A DNA stretch of 64,000 nt from Paraburkholderia solitsugae (lineage in GTDB: Bacteria; Pseudomonadota; Gammaproteobacteria; Burkholderiales; Burkholderiaceae). The position numbers and the translations under genes were made by a program. How positions within the stretch are numbered: the first letter of the stretch is position 1; every line of letters begins with the position of its first letter. The stretch lies in contig NZ_WOEY01000012.1 in assembly GCF_013177695.1 (NCBI RefSeq), positions 1-64,000 on the forward strand, written 5' to 3'. The notes under the pieces were generated by a model. That model was given only the letters and a program-made list of their open reading frames with translations, was not told the origin of the DNA and made no database searches. Shown one piece after another: positions 24,589-33,979 of the stretch.

Positions 24589-25644
24589 CTAAAACCCCAA
24601 TGCTATAGCCAGCAATCCGCTGACCACCCCACACACCACTACCGCCAACGCTACCACGGTCAGCACGCGCTTGGGAAACGAACGTCCGAGCATGGCCATC
24701 GACGGCACGCTAATGAGCGGCAGCGTCATCAGCAAAGCGCCGGCCGGCCCGGCGGCCATGCCGAAGGAGAGCATGGCCTGAATGATCGGCACTTCGCCCG
24801 CGGTCGGAATCACGAACAACGTGCCGGCGATCGCCAAAGCGACGATCCACAGCAGGCTGTTATCGATGCCGGGCCCGATGTGCGGAAACAGCCATGCCCG
24901 CGCCGCGCCGAGAATCAGCACGAGCACGATGTATTCAGGAATCAGCCGCAGCGTCATGGTGCCGAGGATTTTCACCCAGCGCGTGAACGCGGTGCCTGGA
25001 TCGTCGCCGGAGACCAGTTGCGCCATCGCTTCGCGCGACGCTTCGGCTTCTTTCGGCGTGACCATGCGGTTCACCAGATAGCCGAGTCCGAACACCATCA
25101 CGAGGCCTAGGGCGAGCCGCAAGCCCATCCATTGCCAGCCGAGCACGAAGCCCATGAAAATCAGCGTGGCCGGGTTAAGCGCCGTATTGCCCAGCCAGAA
25201 CGCGATCGCCGCGCCCGGTGCCGCCTGACGGGCGCGCAAACCGGCCACGACCGGCGCCGCGCAGCACGTGCACATCATGCCCGGCAACGACATCAGACCG
25301 CCCTTCACCACGCTGCTGAAGTCGGTCCGGCCGAGCGCGCGCGCGACCCACTGCGGCGGAATCAGCGCCTGCACCGCCGAGCCCAGCAGAAGGCCCAGCA
25401 CCATCGCCTGCCAGATCGCCTTGCCGTAGGCCAGCGCGTAATCGATGGCGGCCTGCCACGAGGCCGCCGGCGCGCTCGACGACGTACCCATCAGGATCGA
25501 CTTGCCGATGGAATGCTGGCTCGCGGCGACGAAGGCGCGGTTGTAGTACGGGAACCACTTCACATAGAAGAGGCCGACGACGGCGATCAGCAGAAACACG
25601 ATCCAGCCAAGGGCGACACGGGGCTGCCGAAGGGTTGATTGCAT
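24589..25644 (-). CDS. permease, DUF318/UPF0718 family, in a selenium-gene operon
   Basis: 351 residues with about nine membrane spans. Core motif SLPGMMCTCCAAPVVAGLRA (about residues 114-133), the equivalent of the CxCG region of DUF318 permeases, then GAAIAFWLGNTALNPATLIF. The second half repeats a similar pattern (IPTAGEVPIIQAMLSFGMAAG). Members have been linked to arsenic or metal export, but here the gene lies 26 bp downstream of mnmH/selU and is co-oriented with selD. Transport of a selenium or sulfur species is therefore a reasonable guess, not a demonstrated role. Confidence 0.82.
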   Translation of the reverse strand: MQSTLRQPRVALGWIVFLLIAVVGLFYVKWFPYYNRAFVAASQHSIGKSILMGTSSSAPAASWQAAIDYALAYGKAIWQAMVLGLLLGSAVQALIPPQWVARALGRTDFSSVVKGGLMSLPGMMCTCCAAPVVAGLRARQAAPGAAIAFWLGNTALNPATLIFMGFVLGWQWMGLRLALGLVMVFGLGYLVNRMVTPKEAEASREAMAQLVSGDDPGTAFTRWVKILGTMTLRLIPEYIVLVLILGAARAWLFPHIGPGIDNSLLWIVALAIAGTLFVIPTAGEVPIIQAMLSFGMAAGPAGALLMTLPLISVPSMAMLGRSFPKRVLTVVALAVVVCGVVSGLLAIALGF

Positions 25645-25670
25645 GGTGAATGGTCTTATTTAGTTTTGAA

Positions 25671-26738
25671 TCAGAGGGTGGCGAGCGCGCTGTTATCGAG
25701 TTGAGCGAGGAGTGCTTTTGCCTGCTCAACGACATCGGCGTCGTTGGGCCGAAAATTCATTTGCAGCGCACGCGGCAGTTGGACGAAATGCTGATGGCTG
25801 CTGCGCGAATACGCCGGATCATAGTGCCGTTCGATCAGCTCACGGGCGAGTTCGGCGCGGCTATTTTCATCGACGAGGCGTTGCCAGCCCGTGACACGCT
25901 CCCGGCTATGCAGACCGATCATCTTCTGCAATTGCCCTTTCAGCGCCTCGGGATCGTCGAACAGATGCGCATAGTCGTGCAGCAGGAACGCCGCGCGGTC
26001 TTCGTGGCTCGATAACACTTCGACGCAGGCGCCTTGGTGAAACGTTTCGAGGAGCGCGAGCGGCAGCGAAATCGAACCGATCCGCCGGCTCTCTGCTTCG
26101 ACGAATACCGGCCGCTTGGGGTCGAACCCGCGCAGGGCGGTCACCAGCAGCGTGTCGAAGCGCTTTTGCGACGGCTGCGCAACGCCCGCCCATGCGCCCA
26201 GCAATGAGCCGCGGTGGGCCGCTAGGGCTTCGAGGTCCAGCGTCTGCGCGCCCGCCTGGTTCAGCGCTTCGAGCAGGCGCGTCTTGCCGCTGCCCGTCGG
26301 GCCCACCAGCGCGATGTAGTTGAACGTCGTCGGCAACGCGTCGAGGGTGTCCAGCGTCGCGCGCCGGTAGCCTTTATAACCGCCATCCAACTGACGTGCC
26401 TGCCAGCCGATCATATTGAAGAGCGTCGTGACCGAACCCGAGCGTTTCCCGCCGCGCCAGCAATAGATCAGTGGCCGCCAGTTGCGCGGCCGATCGGCGA
26501 AAGTGGTTTCCAGGTGATGCGCGATGTTGCGCGCAACCAGCGCCGCGCCGATCCGCGTGCCTTCGAACGGCGAGACTTGCTTGTAAGTCGTACCGACCAG
26601 CACCCGCTCTTCGTTGCTCAGCACAGGCGCATTGAGCGCGCCGGGAATGTGGTCTTCGGCGAATTCGAGAGGCGTGCGCACATCGATGATTTCATCGAAA
26701 TCACCGATTTGATCGAGGCTGACAAGTAGATTTTTCAA
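25671..26738 (-). CDS. mnmH: tRNA 2-selenouridine synthase
   Basis: Also called SelU/YbbB. It replaces sulfur by selenium in 2-thiouridine at the wobble base of Lys, Glu and Gln tRNAs, using selenophosphate and geranyl intermediates. The N-terminal rhodanese domain (IIDVRTPLEFAEDHIPGALN, catalytic Cys in LIYCWRGGKRSGS) is followed by a P-loop domain (LVGPTGSGKTRLLEAL) with a basic tRNA-binding C-terminal region. I place the start at the TTG at 26738 (then KNLLVSLDQIGDF), which gives about 355 residues like the family; the open frame extends to 26795 and no ribosome site settles it. It receives selenophosphate from SelD, encoded directly upstream. Confidence 0.9.
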   Translation of the reverse strand: MKNLLVSLDQIGDFDEIIDVRTPLEFAEDHIPGALNAPVLSNEERVLVGTTYKQVSPFEGTRIGAALVARNIAHHLETTFADRPRNWRPLIYCWRGGKRSGSVTTLFNMIGWQARQLDGGYKGYRRATLDTLDALPTTFNYIALVGPTGSGKTRLLEALNQAGAQTLDLEALAAHRGSLLGAWAGVAQPSQKRFDTLLVTALRGFDPKRPVFVEAESRRIGSISLPLALLETFHQGACVEVLSSHEDRAAFLLHDYAHLFDDPEALKGQLQKMIGLHSRERVTGWQRLVDENSRAELARELIERHYDPAYSRSSHQHFVQLPRALQMNFRPNDADVVEQAKALLAQLDNSALATL

Positions 26739-26869
26739 GGGGTTACGGACGAAACGAACCGGCGGGAGGAGCGAAATTATCGCATGCGCCGTCAATACCG
26801 GCTGGCGGGCCGTTTAGCCTGGCTTCCAGGCCCAACGCCTCGCATCGCCCGTAAAACCCCGCCCGCGCC

Positions 26870-27934
26870 TCAGATCACTTCGACCCGCCGTTCTCCGCTG
26901 ACCATTTCGCCGATCACGCATGCCTCGTCGAAACCGTCGTCGCGGAACAGGGCAAGCACCTCGTCGACCGCTTCCGGCGCGCACGAAACCAGCAGGCCGC
27001 CCGAGGTTTGCGGATCGGTGAGCAGGGTGCGGGCAGTCGACGGCAATGAGGTCGGCAACACGATGTCCTGGCCGTAAGCGTCCCAGTTACGCCCCGAAGC
27101 GCCCGTAAAAATGCCGGCCTGGGCGAAGCTGACGACGTCCGGCAGCCAAGGCAGATCCGCATAGCGCACGCGGGCGGTCAGATTCGAACCGCGGGCCAGT
27201 TCCAGCGTGTGGCCCAGCAAGCCAAAACCGGTGATGTCCGTGAGGGCATGTACGCCGTCGAGCGTGGACAGCGGCGCGCCCGGCCGGTTGAGCTTGGTGG
27301 TGGCCGCGATCATCGCGGCATAGCCGTTCGAATCGAGCCGGTCTTTTTTCAACGCCGCCGACAGCACGCCCACGCCCAGCGGTTTGCCGAGGATCAGCAC
27401 GTCGCCCGCCCGCGCACCGGCATTGCGTTTGACACGCCGCGGATCGACCACGCCGATTGCCACCAGGCCGTAAATGGGTTCCACCGAATCGATCGAATGG
27501 CCGCCGGCGAGGGGGATGCCGGCTTCGGAGCAGACGGACTCGCCGCCCTTTAGCACAGCCGCGATCACGTCATGCGGCAGCACATTGATCGGCATGCCGA
27601 CGATCGCCAGCGCCATGATCGGCTTGCCGCCCATGGCGTAGACGTCGGACAGCGCATTGGTTGCGGCGATACGGCCGAAGTCGAACGGGTCGTCGACGAT
27701 CGGCATGAAGAAGTCGGTGGTGGCGACGATTGCCTGCTCGTCGTTGAGCCGGTAGACGGCAGCGTCGTCGGCGGTATCGTTGCCGACCAGCAGGTCGGGA
27801 AAGAACGGCAACGGCGCGCTGCGCTTGAGCAGATCGGCAAGCAGGCCGGGGGCGATCTTGCAGCCGCAGCCGCCGCCGTGCGACAGGCTGGTCAGGCGGG
27901 GCGACTGGATGGTGTTGGCGGTGGTATCGGTCAT
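26870..27934 (-). CDS. selD: selenide, water dikinase (selenophosphate synthase)
   Basis: 354 residues. Makes selenophosphate from selenide and ATP, the selenium donor for both SelA and MnmH. The catalytic loop is HGGGCGCKIAPG, with Cys and Lys in the order of E. coli SelD Cys17/Lys20; this is the cysteine form, not a selenoprotein form. Further motifs are VGNDTADDAAVY, DPFDFGRIAATNALSDVYAMGG and GGHSIDS. The ATG at 27934 gives the family length; the frame extends upstream without a better start. First gene of the selD-mnmH-permease-small ORF unit. Confidence 0.95.
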   Translation of the reverse strand: MTDTTANTIQSPRLTSLSHGGGCGCKIAPGLLADLLKRSAPLPFFPDLLVGNDTADDAAVYRLNDEQAIVATTDFFMPIVDDPFDFGRIAATNALSDVYAMGGKPIMALAIVGMPINVLPHDVIAAVLKGGESVCSEAGIPLAGGHSIDSVEPIYGLVAIGVVDPRRVKRNAGARAGDVLILGKPLGVGVLSAALKKDRLDSNGYAAMIAATTKLNRPGAPLSTLDGVHALTDITGFGLLGHTLELARGSNLTARVRYADLPWLPDVVSFAQAGIFTGASGRNWDAYGQDIVLPTSLPSTARTLLTDPQTSGGLLVSCAPEAVDEVLALFRDDGFDEACVIGEMVSGERRVEVI

Positions 27935-28132
27935 GGGTGCGGATTTCCGGCTCTGAATCACGACATTATGATGGTTGTTTCGGCACGGCGTCGGCACGGC
28001 GGACGCGCGCCGCATGGGGCCGTTGCAGCGGCAATCCGCCAGGCGCGGTTAAAAGAGCGCCTACGGGGGCGCATCGCTTCGTTGCCGCAATTGCCCGCCA
28101 AAGGGTTGCACCCTTGGCTGCAAGACTCTATT

Positions 28133-28162
28133 TGGGGTTCTATAATAAATTTCAGTACCCCA
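28133..28162 (+). promoter_or_regulatory. fdn promoter -10 box inside an inverted repeat
   Basis: A perfect TATAAT (28141-28146) lies 36 bp before fdnG. No good -35 box is present at 16-18 bp. The -10 is framed by TGGGGT (28133-28138) and ACCCCA (28157-28162), an inverted repeat with an 18-bp gap. The absence of a -35 suggests an activator-dependent promoter; the inverted repeat may be its or a repressor's site. Confidence 0.5.
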
Positions 28163-28181
28163 CAATAGCCGAGGCGATCAC

Positions 28182-31100
28182 ATGTCTCACATGTCCCGGC
28201 GACAATTTCTGAAGGTTTCCGCCACCACGCTCGCCGGATCAAGCTTGGCCCTCATGGGCTTCTCTCCGGCCCCGGCGCTAGCCGAAGTCCGTCAGTACAA
28301 ACTGTCGCGTACTACTGAAACCCGCAATACCTGCCCGTATTGTTCGGTGGGCTGCGGCATCCTGATGTATGGACTCGGCGACAATGCCAAGAATGCAAAA
28401 TCCAGCATCATCCACATTGAAGGCGATCCCGACCACCCGGTGAATCGCGGCACGTTGTGCCCGAAGGGCGCGAGCCTGATCGACTTCATCCACAGTCCGA
28501 GCCGTCTGAAGTATCCGGAGTACCGCGCGGCCGGATCGAACGAATGGAAGCGGATTTCCTGGGAAGACGCGCTCGATCGTATCGCCAAACTCATGAAGGA
28601 AGACCGCGACGCCAATTTCGTCGAGACGACGGAAGACGGCAAAAAGATCAACCGCTGGCTGACCACCGGCATGCTCGCAGCATCGGCCGGTAGCAATGAA
28701 GTGGGATATTTGACGCACAAGACGGTCCGCAGTCTTGGCATGCTCGCATTCGATAATCAGGCACGTGTCTGACATGGCCCGACGGTGGCAGGTCTTGCCC
28801 CGACGTTTGGCCGTGGAGCGATGACGAACCATTGGGTCGACATCAAGAACGCGGATGTGATTCTGGTGATGGGCGGTAATGCGGCCGAGGCACACCCGTG
28901 TGGTTTCAAGTGGGTCACGGAAGCGAAGGCGCACCGCAAGGCAAGATTGATCGTGGTCGATCCGCGCTTTACGCGTACGGCATCGGTCGCGGACTATTAC
29001 GCGCAGATCCGGACCGGCTCGGACATTGTGTTCCTGGGCGGGGTGATCAACTATTTGCTCACCAACGACAAGATTCAACACGAGTACGTCAAGAACTACA
29101 CGGACATGCCGTTTATCGTTCGTGAGGACTTTTCGTTTACTGACGGTCTGTATTCCGGCTACAACGCGGACAAGCACGACTACGACAAGAGTTCGTGGGA
29201 CTACGAACGCGGCGACGATGGCTTCGCCAAAGTCGATCCGACGTTGCAGAACCCGCGCTGCGTTTATCAGCTGATGAAACAGCATTACTCGCGCTATACG
29301 CCCGAGCAGGTCGAAAATGTCTGCGGCACGCCGAAGGAGAAATTCCTCAAGGTCTGCGAAATGCTGGCATCGACGGCCGTCCCAGGACGTGCCGGCACGA
29401 TCCTGTATGCGCTCGGCTGGACCCATCACTCGGTGGGCTCGCAAATCATCCGCACGGGCGCGATGGTGCAATTGCTGCTGGGCAATATCGGCATTGCGGG
29501 CGGCGGCATGAATGCGCTGCGCGGCCACTCGAACATTCAGGGCTTGACGGACCTCGGTCTGATGTCGAACCTGTTGCCGGGTTACATGACCTTGCCGATG
29601 GAGGATGAACAGGACTTCGACGCCTTCATCACGAAGCGTGCGACCCAGCCCCTGCGGCCGAACCAGCTCAGCTACTGGCGCAACTATCGTGCTTTCCACG
29701 TCAGCTTCATGAAGTCGTGGTGGGGCGATAACGCGACCGCCGAGAATAACTTCGGCTACGACTATCTGCCGAAGCTCGATAAGTCATACGACATGCTGCA
29801 GGTTTTTGAGCTGATGAATCAAGGCAAGATGACCGGCTACATCGCGCAGGGCTTCAACCCGCTGGCCGCGGCGCCGAACAAGGCGAAGATCGGCGCGAGT
29901 CTGGCCAAGCTGAAATGGCTCGTCATCATGGATCCGCTCGCCACCGAAACCTCCGAGTTCTGGAAGAACTTCGGCGAGTTCAACGACGTCGATCCCGCGA
30001 CGATCCAGACGGAAGTGTTCCGTCTGCCCACCACGTGTTTCGCGGAAGAACGCGGTTCGCTGGTCAGTTCCAGCCGCGTACTGCAATGGCACTGGCAGGG
30101 CGCGGACGGTCCGGGCGAAGCGAAGAGCGACCTGGAGATCATGTCGGGGCTCTGGCTGCGCATTCGTAAGGCCTATCAGGAAAACGGCGGCAAGTATCCC
30201 GATCCGATTCTCAACATGAGCTGGCCGTATTCGGACCCGGAAAGCCCGACGCCTGAAGAAATCGCCATGGAGTTCAACGGCAAGGCGCTGGCCGACCTGA
30301 CTGACGCCACCGACAAAACCAAGGTGCTCGCTAAAAAGGGCGAGCAGTTGGCGGGTTTCGCGCAGCTTCGGGACGACGGCAGCACGGCAAGCGGTTGCTG
30401 GATCTTCTGCGGTGCGTGGACCGAGGCGGGCAACCAGATGGGCCGCCGCGACAACTCCGACCCGACCGGCATCGGCAATACGCTGGACTGGGCGTGGGCG
30501 TGGCCCGCGAACCGGCGGATTCTGTATAACCGTGCTTCGTGCGACGTCAGCGGCAAGCCGTTCGACCCCACGCGCAAGCTGATCGCGTGGAATGGTAAGG
30601 CGTGGACCGGAGCGGATATTCCTGACTTCAAGGTCGACGAACCGCCTGAAAACGGCATGAATCCGTTCATCATGAATCCGGAGGGCGTGGCGCGCTTCTT
30701 CTCGCGCGACGGTCTGGTGGAAGGTCCATTCCCCGAGCACTACGAACCGTTCGAAACGCCGCTCGGTTACAACCCGCTGCATCCGGACAACAAGGCGGTT
30801 GTCAGCAATCCGGCGGCGCGCGTGTTCCCGGACGATCGGGCTGCCTTCGGCACGCATGAGAATTTCCCGCATACGGCCACCACCTATCGTCTGACCGAAC
30901 ATTTCCACTACTGGACCAAGCACGCGCGTTTGAACGCGATCATTCAGCCGCAACAGTTCGTGGAGATCGGCGAGGATCTGGCGAAGGAAGTGGGCGTGGT
31001 CGCTGGGGATCGCGTGAAGGTGTCGTCCAACCGCGGGCACATTATTGCCGTGGCGCTCGTCACCATGCGGATCAAACCGCTGATGATCGAAGGGAAAAAG

Positions 31101-31250
31101 GTCCAGACAGTCGGGTTGCCGTTGCATTGGGGCTTCAAGGGACTCGCCAAGCCGGGCTATCTCGTCAATACGCTGACGCCTTCCGTGGGCGACGGGAATT
31201 CGCAAACACCGGAATTCAAGTCGTTCTTGGTTAAGGTCGAAAAGGCATAG
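28182..31250 (+). CDS. fdnG: formate dehydrogenase-N/O alpha subunit, selenocysteine-containing
   Basis: The catalytic subunit of a periplasm-facing formate dehydrogenase, 1022 residues, binding Mo/W-bis-MGD and one [4Fe-4S] cluster. N-terminal Tat signal SRRQFLKVSATTLAG; cluster motif CPYCSVGCG (about residues 50-58). At codon 197 (28770-28772) an in-frame TGA lies in NQARV-U-HGPTVAGL, exactly where E. coli FdnG has selenocysteine, and the sequence right after it can fold as a bacterial SECIS. Reading stops there only if selenocysteine insertion fails. GAGG precedes the start at 28182; a second ATG is 3 codons in. It heads fdnGHI. Confidence 0.96.
28770..28812 (+). other. Sec codon (UGA) and predicted bacterial SECIS element
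   Basis: TGA at 28770-28772 is followed by ATGGCCCGACGGTGGCAGGTC and TTGCCCCGACG. A stem GTGGCA/TGCC with an apical GGTCT matches the GGUCU loop of E. coli fdnG and fdhF SECIS RNAs, at the usual distance from the UGA. SelB (35407-37320) should bind it. Confidence 0.8.
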
Positions 31251-31259
31251 GGGGAAGAG

Positions 31260-32192
31260 ATGGCACTGCAATCGCTGGATATCAAACGTCTCTCCGCCAC
31301 GACCTTGCCGGAGCCGCAGGTGCGCGAGCCGGCGACGGGGACGGTCGCCAAGCTCATTGATGTGTCGAAGTGCATCGGCTGCAAGGCATGTCAGACGGCC
31401 TGTATGGAGTGGAACGATCTGCGCGATGAAATCGGCACGACGACCGGCATCTATGACAACCCACGCGATCTGTCAGAGCATTCGTGGACTGTCATGCGGT
31501 TCTCGGAGTACGAGAACACCGAGGGCGATCTCGAGTGGCTGATCCGCAAGGACGGCTGCATGCACTGCGAGGATCCGGGTTGTCTGAAGGCGTGTCCTTC
31601 GCCCGGCGCGATCGTGCAGTACACGAACGGCATTGTGGATTTTCACGAGGAAAACTGCATCGGCTGCGGCTACTGCATAACCGGTTGCCCGTTCAACGTG
31701 CCGCGCATTTCGAAGAAGGACCACCGCGCGTACAAGTGCACGCTGTGCTCGGACCGGGTGGCTGTCGGTCAGGAACCCGCGTGCGTCAAGACCTGCCCGA
31801 CCGGCGCAATCATGTTCGGCACCAAAGAGGACATGAAGCAGCAAGCGGCGGATCGAATTGTCGATCTGAAGGAGCGCGGTTTCCAGAACGCCGGCTTGTA
31901 CGATCCTGCCGGCGTGGGTGGCACGCACGTGATGTACGTGCTGCACCACGCCGACAAAGCCAACCTGTACCACGGCTTGCCGCAGAATCCGAAGATCAGC
32001 GCGATGGTTTTGCTGTGGAAGGGGCTGGCGAAACCGTTGGCGCTGGCAGGTATCGCGTTTGCTGCGCTAGCCGGGTTCTTCCACTACACGCGCGTCGGTC
32101 CGAACGAGGTGACGGCGGCGGAAGAGGCCGAAGCACAGCACGAAGCTGACGAAGCACGCCGTTCGCGGGAGGCATCCGATGAAGCACGCTGA
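31260..32192 (+). CDS. fdnH: formate dehydrogenase-N/O beta subunit (4 x [4Fe-4S])
   Basis: 310 residues. Carries electrons from FdnG to the cytochrome subunit. Four ferredoxin-type clusters are shown by [41 protein letters not shown] and CTLCSDRV ... CVKTCPTGA. The C-terminal single span [19 protein letters not shown] anchors it in the membrane. It starts 10 bases after fdnG and overlaps fdnI by 14 bases. The tail is unusually rich in Glu and Arg. Confidence 0.95.
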   Translation: MALQSLDIKRLSATTLPEPQVREPATGTVAKLIDVSKCIGCKACQTACMEWNDLRDEIGTTTGIYDNPRDLSEHSWTVMRFSEYENTEGDLEWLIRKDGCMHCEDPGCLKACPSPGAIVQYTNGIVDFHEENCIGCGYCITGCPFNVPRISKKDHRAYKCTLCSDRVAVGQEPACVKTCPTGAIMFGTKEDMKQQAADRIVDLKERGFQNAGLYDPAGVGGTHVMYVLHHADKANLYHGLPQNPKISAMVLLWKGLAKPLALAGIAFAALAGFFHYTRVGPNEVTAAEEAEAQHEADEARRSREASDEAR

Positions 32193-32844
32193 AAACCATG
32201 AAGACGTGGTGCTGAAAGACGTGAAGGGCAATAGTCTGATCCAGCGCTACACGCCGAATGAACGGACGAATCACTGGATCACCGCCATCACGTTCGTCTT
32301 GCTGGCGCTCTCCGGCCTCGCCATGTTTCATCCGGCGATGTCCTGGCTCTACGCGATCTTTGGCGGGGGGCAATGGACGCGGATTCTGCATCCGTTTGTC
32401 GGCTGTGTGATGTTCTTGTCGTTCCTGATTCTTGCGTTGCGCTTCTGGCATCACAACACTCTCGACCGCGCGGACATCCAGTGGATGAGGCAGATCGACG
32501 ACGTGCTCAACAATCGTGAGGACAAGCTCCCCGCGATCGGAAAGTACAACGCCGGTCAAAAGCTGCTATTTTTCACCATGGTGATTTGCCTGCTGCTGTT
32601 GCTGGCGAGCGGCATTGTGATCTGGCGGCGCTATTTCTCGCTCTATTTCCCGATCGAGATCATCCGCCTCGCGGCGCTGGTTCATGCTGCGGCGGCGTTC
32701 GTGCTGATCGTCGGTATCGTCGTGCATATTTATGCGGCGTTGTGGGTCAAGGGCTCGATCGGCGCGATGACGCGCGGTACCGTGACCTACGGCTGGGCGA
32801 GAAAGCATCATCCGAACTGGTTCAAGGAAATAATCGACAAGTAA
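32179..32844 (+). CDS. fdnI: formate dehydrogenase-N/O gamma subunit, cytochrome b556
   Basis: 221 residues, four membrane spans, binding two b haems and reducing quinone. Histidines that could be ligands lie in [20 protein letters not shown] (span 1), [28 protein letters not shown] (span 4). [24 protein letters not shown] at the C-terminus is typical of FdnI/FdoI. Overlaps fdnH and is followed by a hairpin. Confidence 0.94.
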   Translation: MKHAENHEDVVLKDVKGNSLIQRYTPNERTNHWITAITFVLLALSGLAMFHPAMSWLYAIFGGGQWTRILHPFVGCVMFLSFLILALRFWHHNTLDRADIQWMRQIDDVLNNREDKLPAIGKYNAGQKLLFFTMVICLLLLLASGIVIWRRYFSLYFPIEIIRLAALVHAAAAFVLIVGIVVHIYAALWVKGSIGAMTRGTVTYGWARKHHPNWFKEIIDK

Positions 32845-32874
32845 CGCGGCGCGGATTGAGGCGCACCGCACCCC

Positions 32875-32919
32875 GAGCCGCCGCTCCTGTTCGACGAACT
32901 GCGGCGGCTCTTCAGTTTT
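32875..32919 (+). terminator. terminator between fdnI and fdhE
   Basis: GAGCCGCCGC pairs perfectly with GCGGCGGCTC (32875-32884 and 32901-32910) around a 16-base loop, followed by TTCAGTTTT. It may only partly separate fdnGHI from fdhE-selAB. Confidence 0.7.
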
Positions 32920-32944
32920 AGCGCAATTGTCAGAGGTTGATACT

Positions 32945-33940
32945 TTGGTTCAGCGCATTCTTGAAGCCGGCGATATCGAGTCGCTCGATCACACGGCGAT
33001 CCCCCGCATCCGTACGCCGGAACGGCTGGCGGTCTTTTCGGCGCGCGCCGCGCGGCTGCGTCAACTGGCGGCACTCAACAATCCGATCGCCGGCTATTTG
33101 CGTCTGATGGCCGTGCTGGCGGACGCGCAGCAAGCCGTGATCACCGGCTTCAAGGCGAAACCGCCCAGCGCCGAGCTGATTGCGAGCGCACAACAGCATT
33201 CCATGCCGCTGATTCCAGCGCTCTCAGGCGTGCGCGATCCGGCGTGGCACGACGTTTTGCTGCAATTGGTCGACAAAGTGCAAGCCGCCGGTCCGCTCAC
33301 ACCGCCTCTCGATGCGCTCCTCGCCAGGCTGCGAATACTCGATCAAGCCACGCTCGACAGCCAGGCCGATGCGATCTTCGCGCAGCGTTTCGAGGAAATC
33401 GATCCGGCGAGCGCGCCATTCATCATGGCCGCGCTGCAAGTGGTCTGGACCGACCTCGCCGCTGATATCGACAAACGCGAGGTACCGTACATCGAAACGC
33501 TCGGCCTGTGTCCGATATGTGGATCGCATCCGGTGGCGAGCATGGTGCGCGTGGGCGGTGCGTATGACAATTACCGTTACCTGCAATGCGGTTTGTGTGC
33601 GACGGAGTGGCACATGGTCCGCGCAAAATGCTCGAACTGCGATTCGACCAAAGGCATTGCTTATCACGCCGTCGGCTCGCAGGACGCCGACGAGACCACC
33701 CGGGAAGCCGAGTCGAAGAATGCAGCCTTGAAGGCGGAGTCGTGCGACGAATGCCATACTTACCGGAAGATCGGCATTCAGTCGAAGGACTACGATTTCG
33801 AACCGTTCGCGGACGATCTCGCCAGTCTGACGCTGGACCTGCTGATGGGGGCGGAAGGTTACCGGCGCGCGTCGCCGCATCCGTGGCTGTGGCCGGAGCA
33901 GGCCGACAGCGCGGCTGAGTCTTCCGGCGTATCGGACTGA
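32945..33940 (+). CDS. fdhE: formate dehydrogenase accessory protein FdhE
   Basis: About 331 residues, a cytoplasmic rubredoxin-like protein needed to mature periplasmic formate dehydrogenases. Paired cysteines: CPICGSHP, CGLCATEWH, CSNCDSTKG and CDECHTYRK, the pattern of FdhE. KAESCDECHTYRKI and DDLASLTLDLLM match the family C-terminus. The start is uncertain: I prefer the TTG at 32945, which has AGAGG 8 bases upstream; another TTG at 32927 is possible. No ATG fits. Confidence 0.93.
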   Translation: MVQRILEAGDIESLDHTAIPRIRTPERLAVFSARAARLRQLAALNNPIAGYLRLMAVLADAQQAVITGFKAKPPSAELIASAQQHSMPLIPALSGVRDPAWHDVLLQLVDKVQAAGPLTPPLDALLARLRILDQATLDSQADAIFAQRFEEIDPASAPFIMAALQVVWTDLAADIDKREVPYIETLGLCPICGSHPVASMVRVGGAYDNYRYLQCGLCATEWHMVRAKCSNCDSTKGIAYHAVGSQDADETTREAESKNAALKAESCDECHTYRKIGIQSKDYDFEPFADDLASLTLDLLMGAEGYRRASPHPWLWPEQADSAAESSGVSD

Positions 33941-33979
33941 AGCGCGACTGAAGTCTGACTGAAGAACAAGGATTGCCTC

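Noticed and set aside
28770..28784. TGA in fdnG read as a frameshift or pseudogene
   Set aside because: The flanking residues match the E. coli Sec site, a SECIS-like hairpin follows and the Sec machinery is adjacent.
28278..29699. Long minus-strand open frame (473 codons)
   Set aside because: Antisense to fdnG and crossing its N-terminal coding region; composition is typical of a shadow frame in GC-rich DNA, with no start signal or motif.
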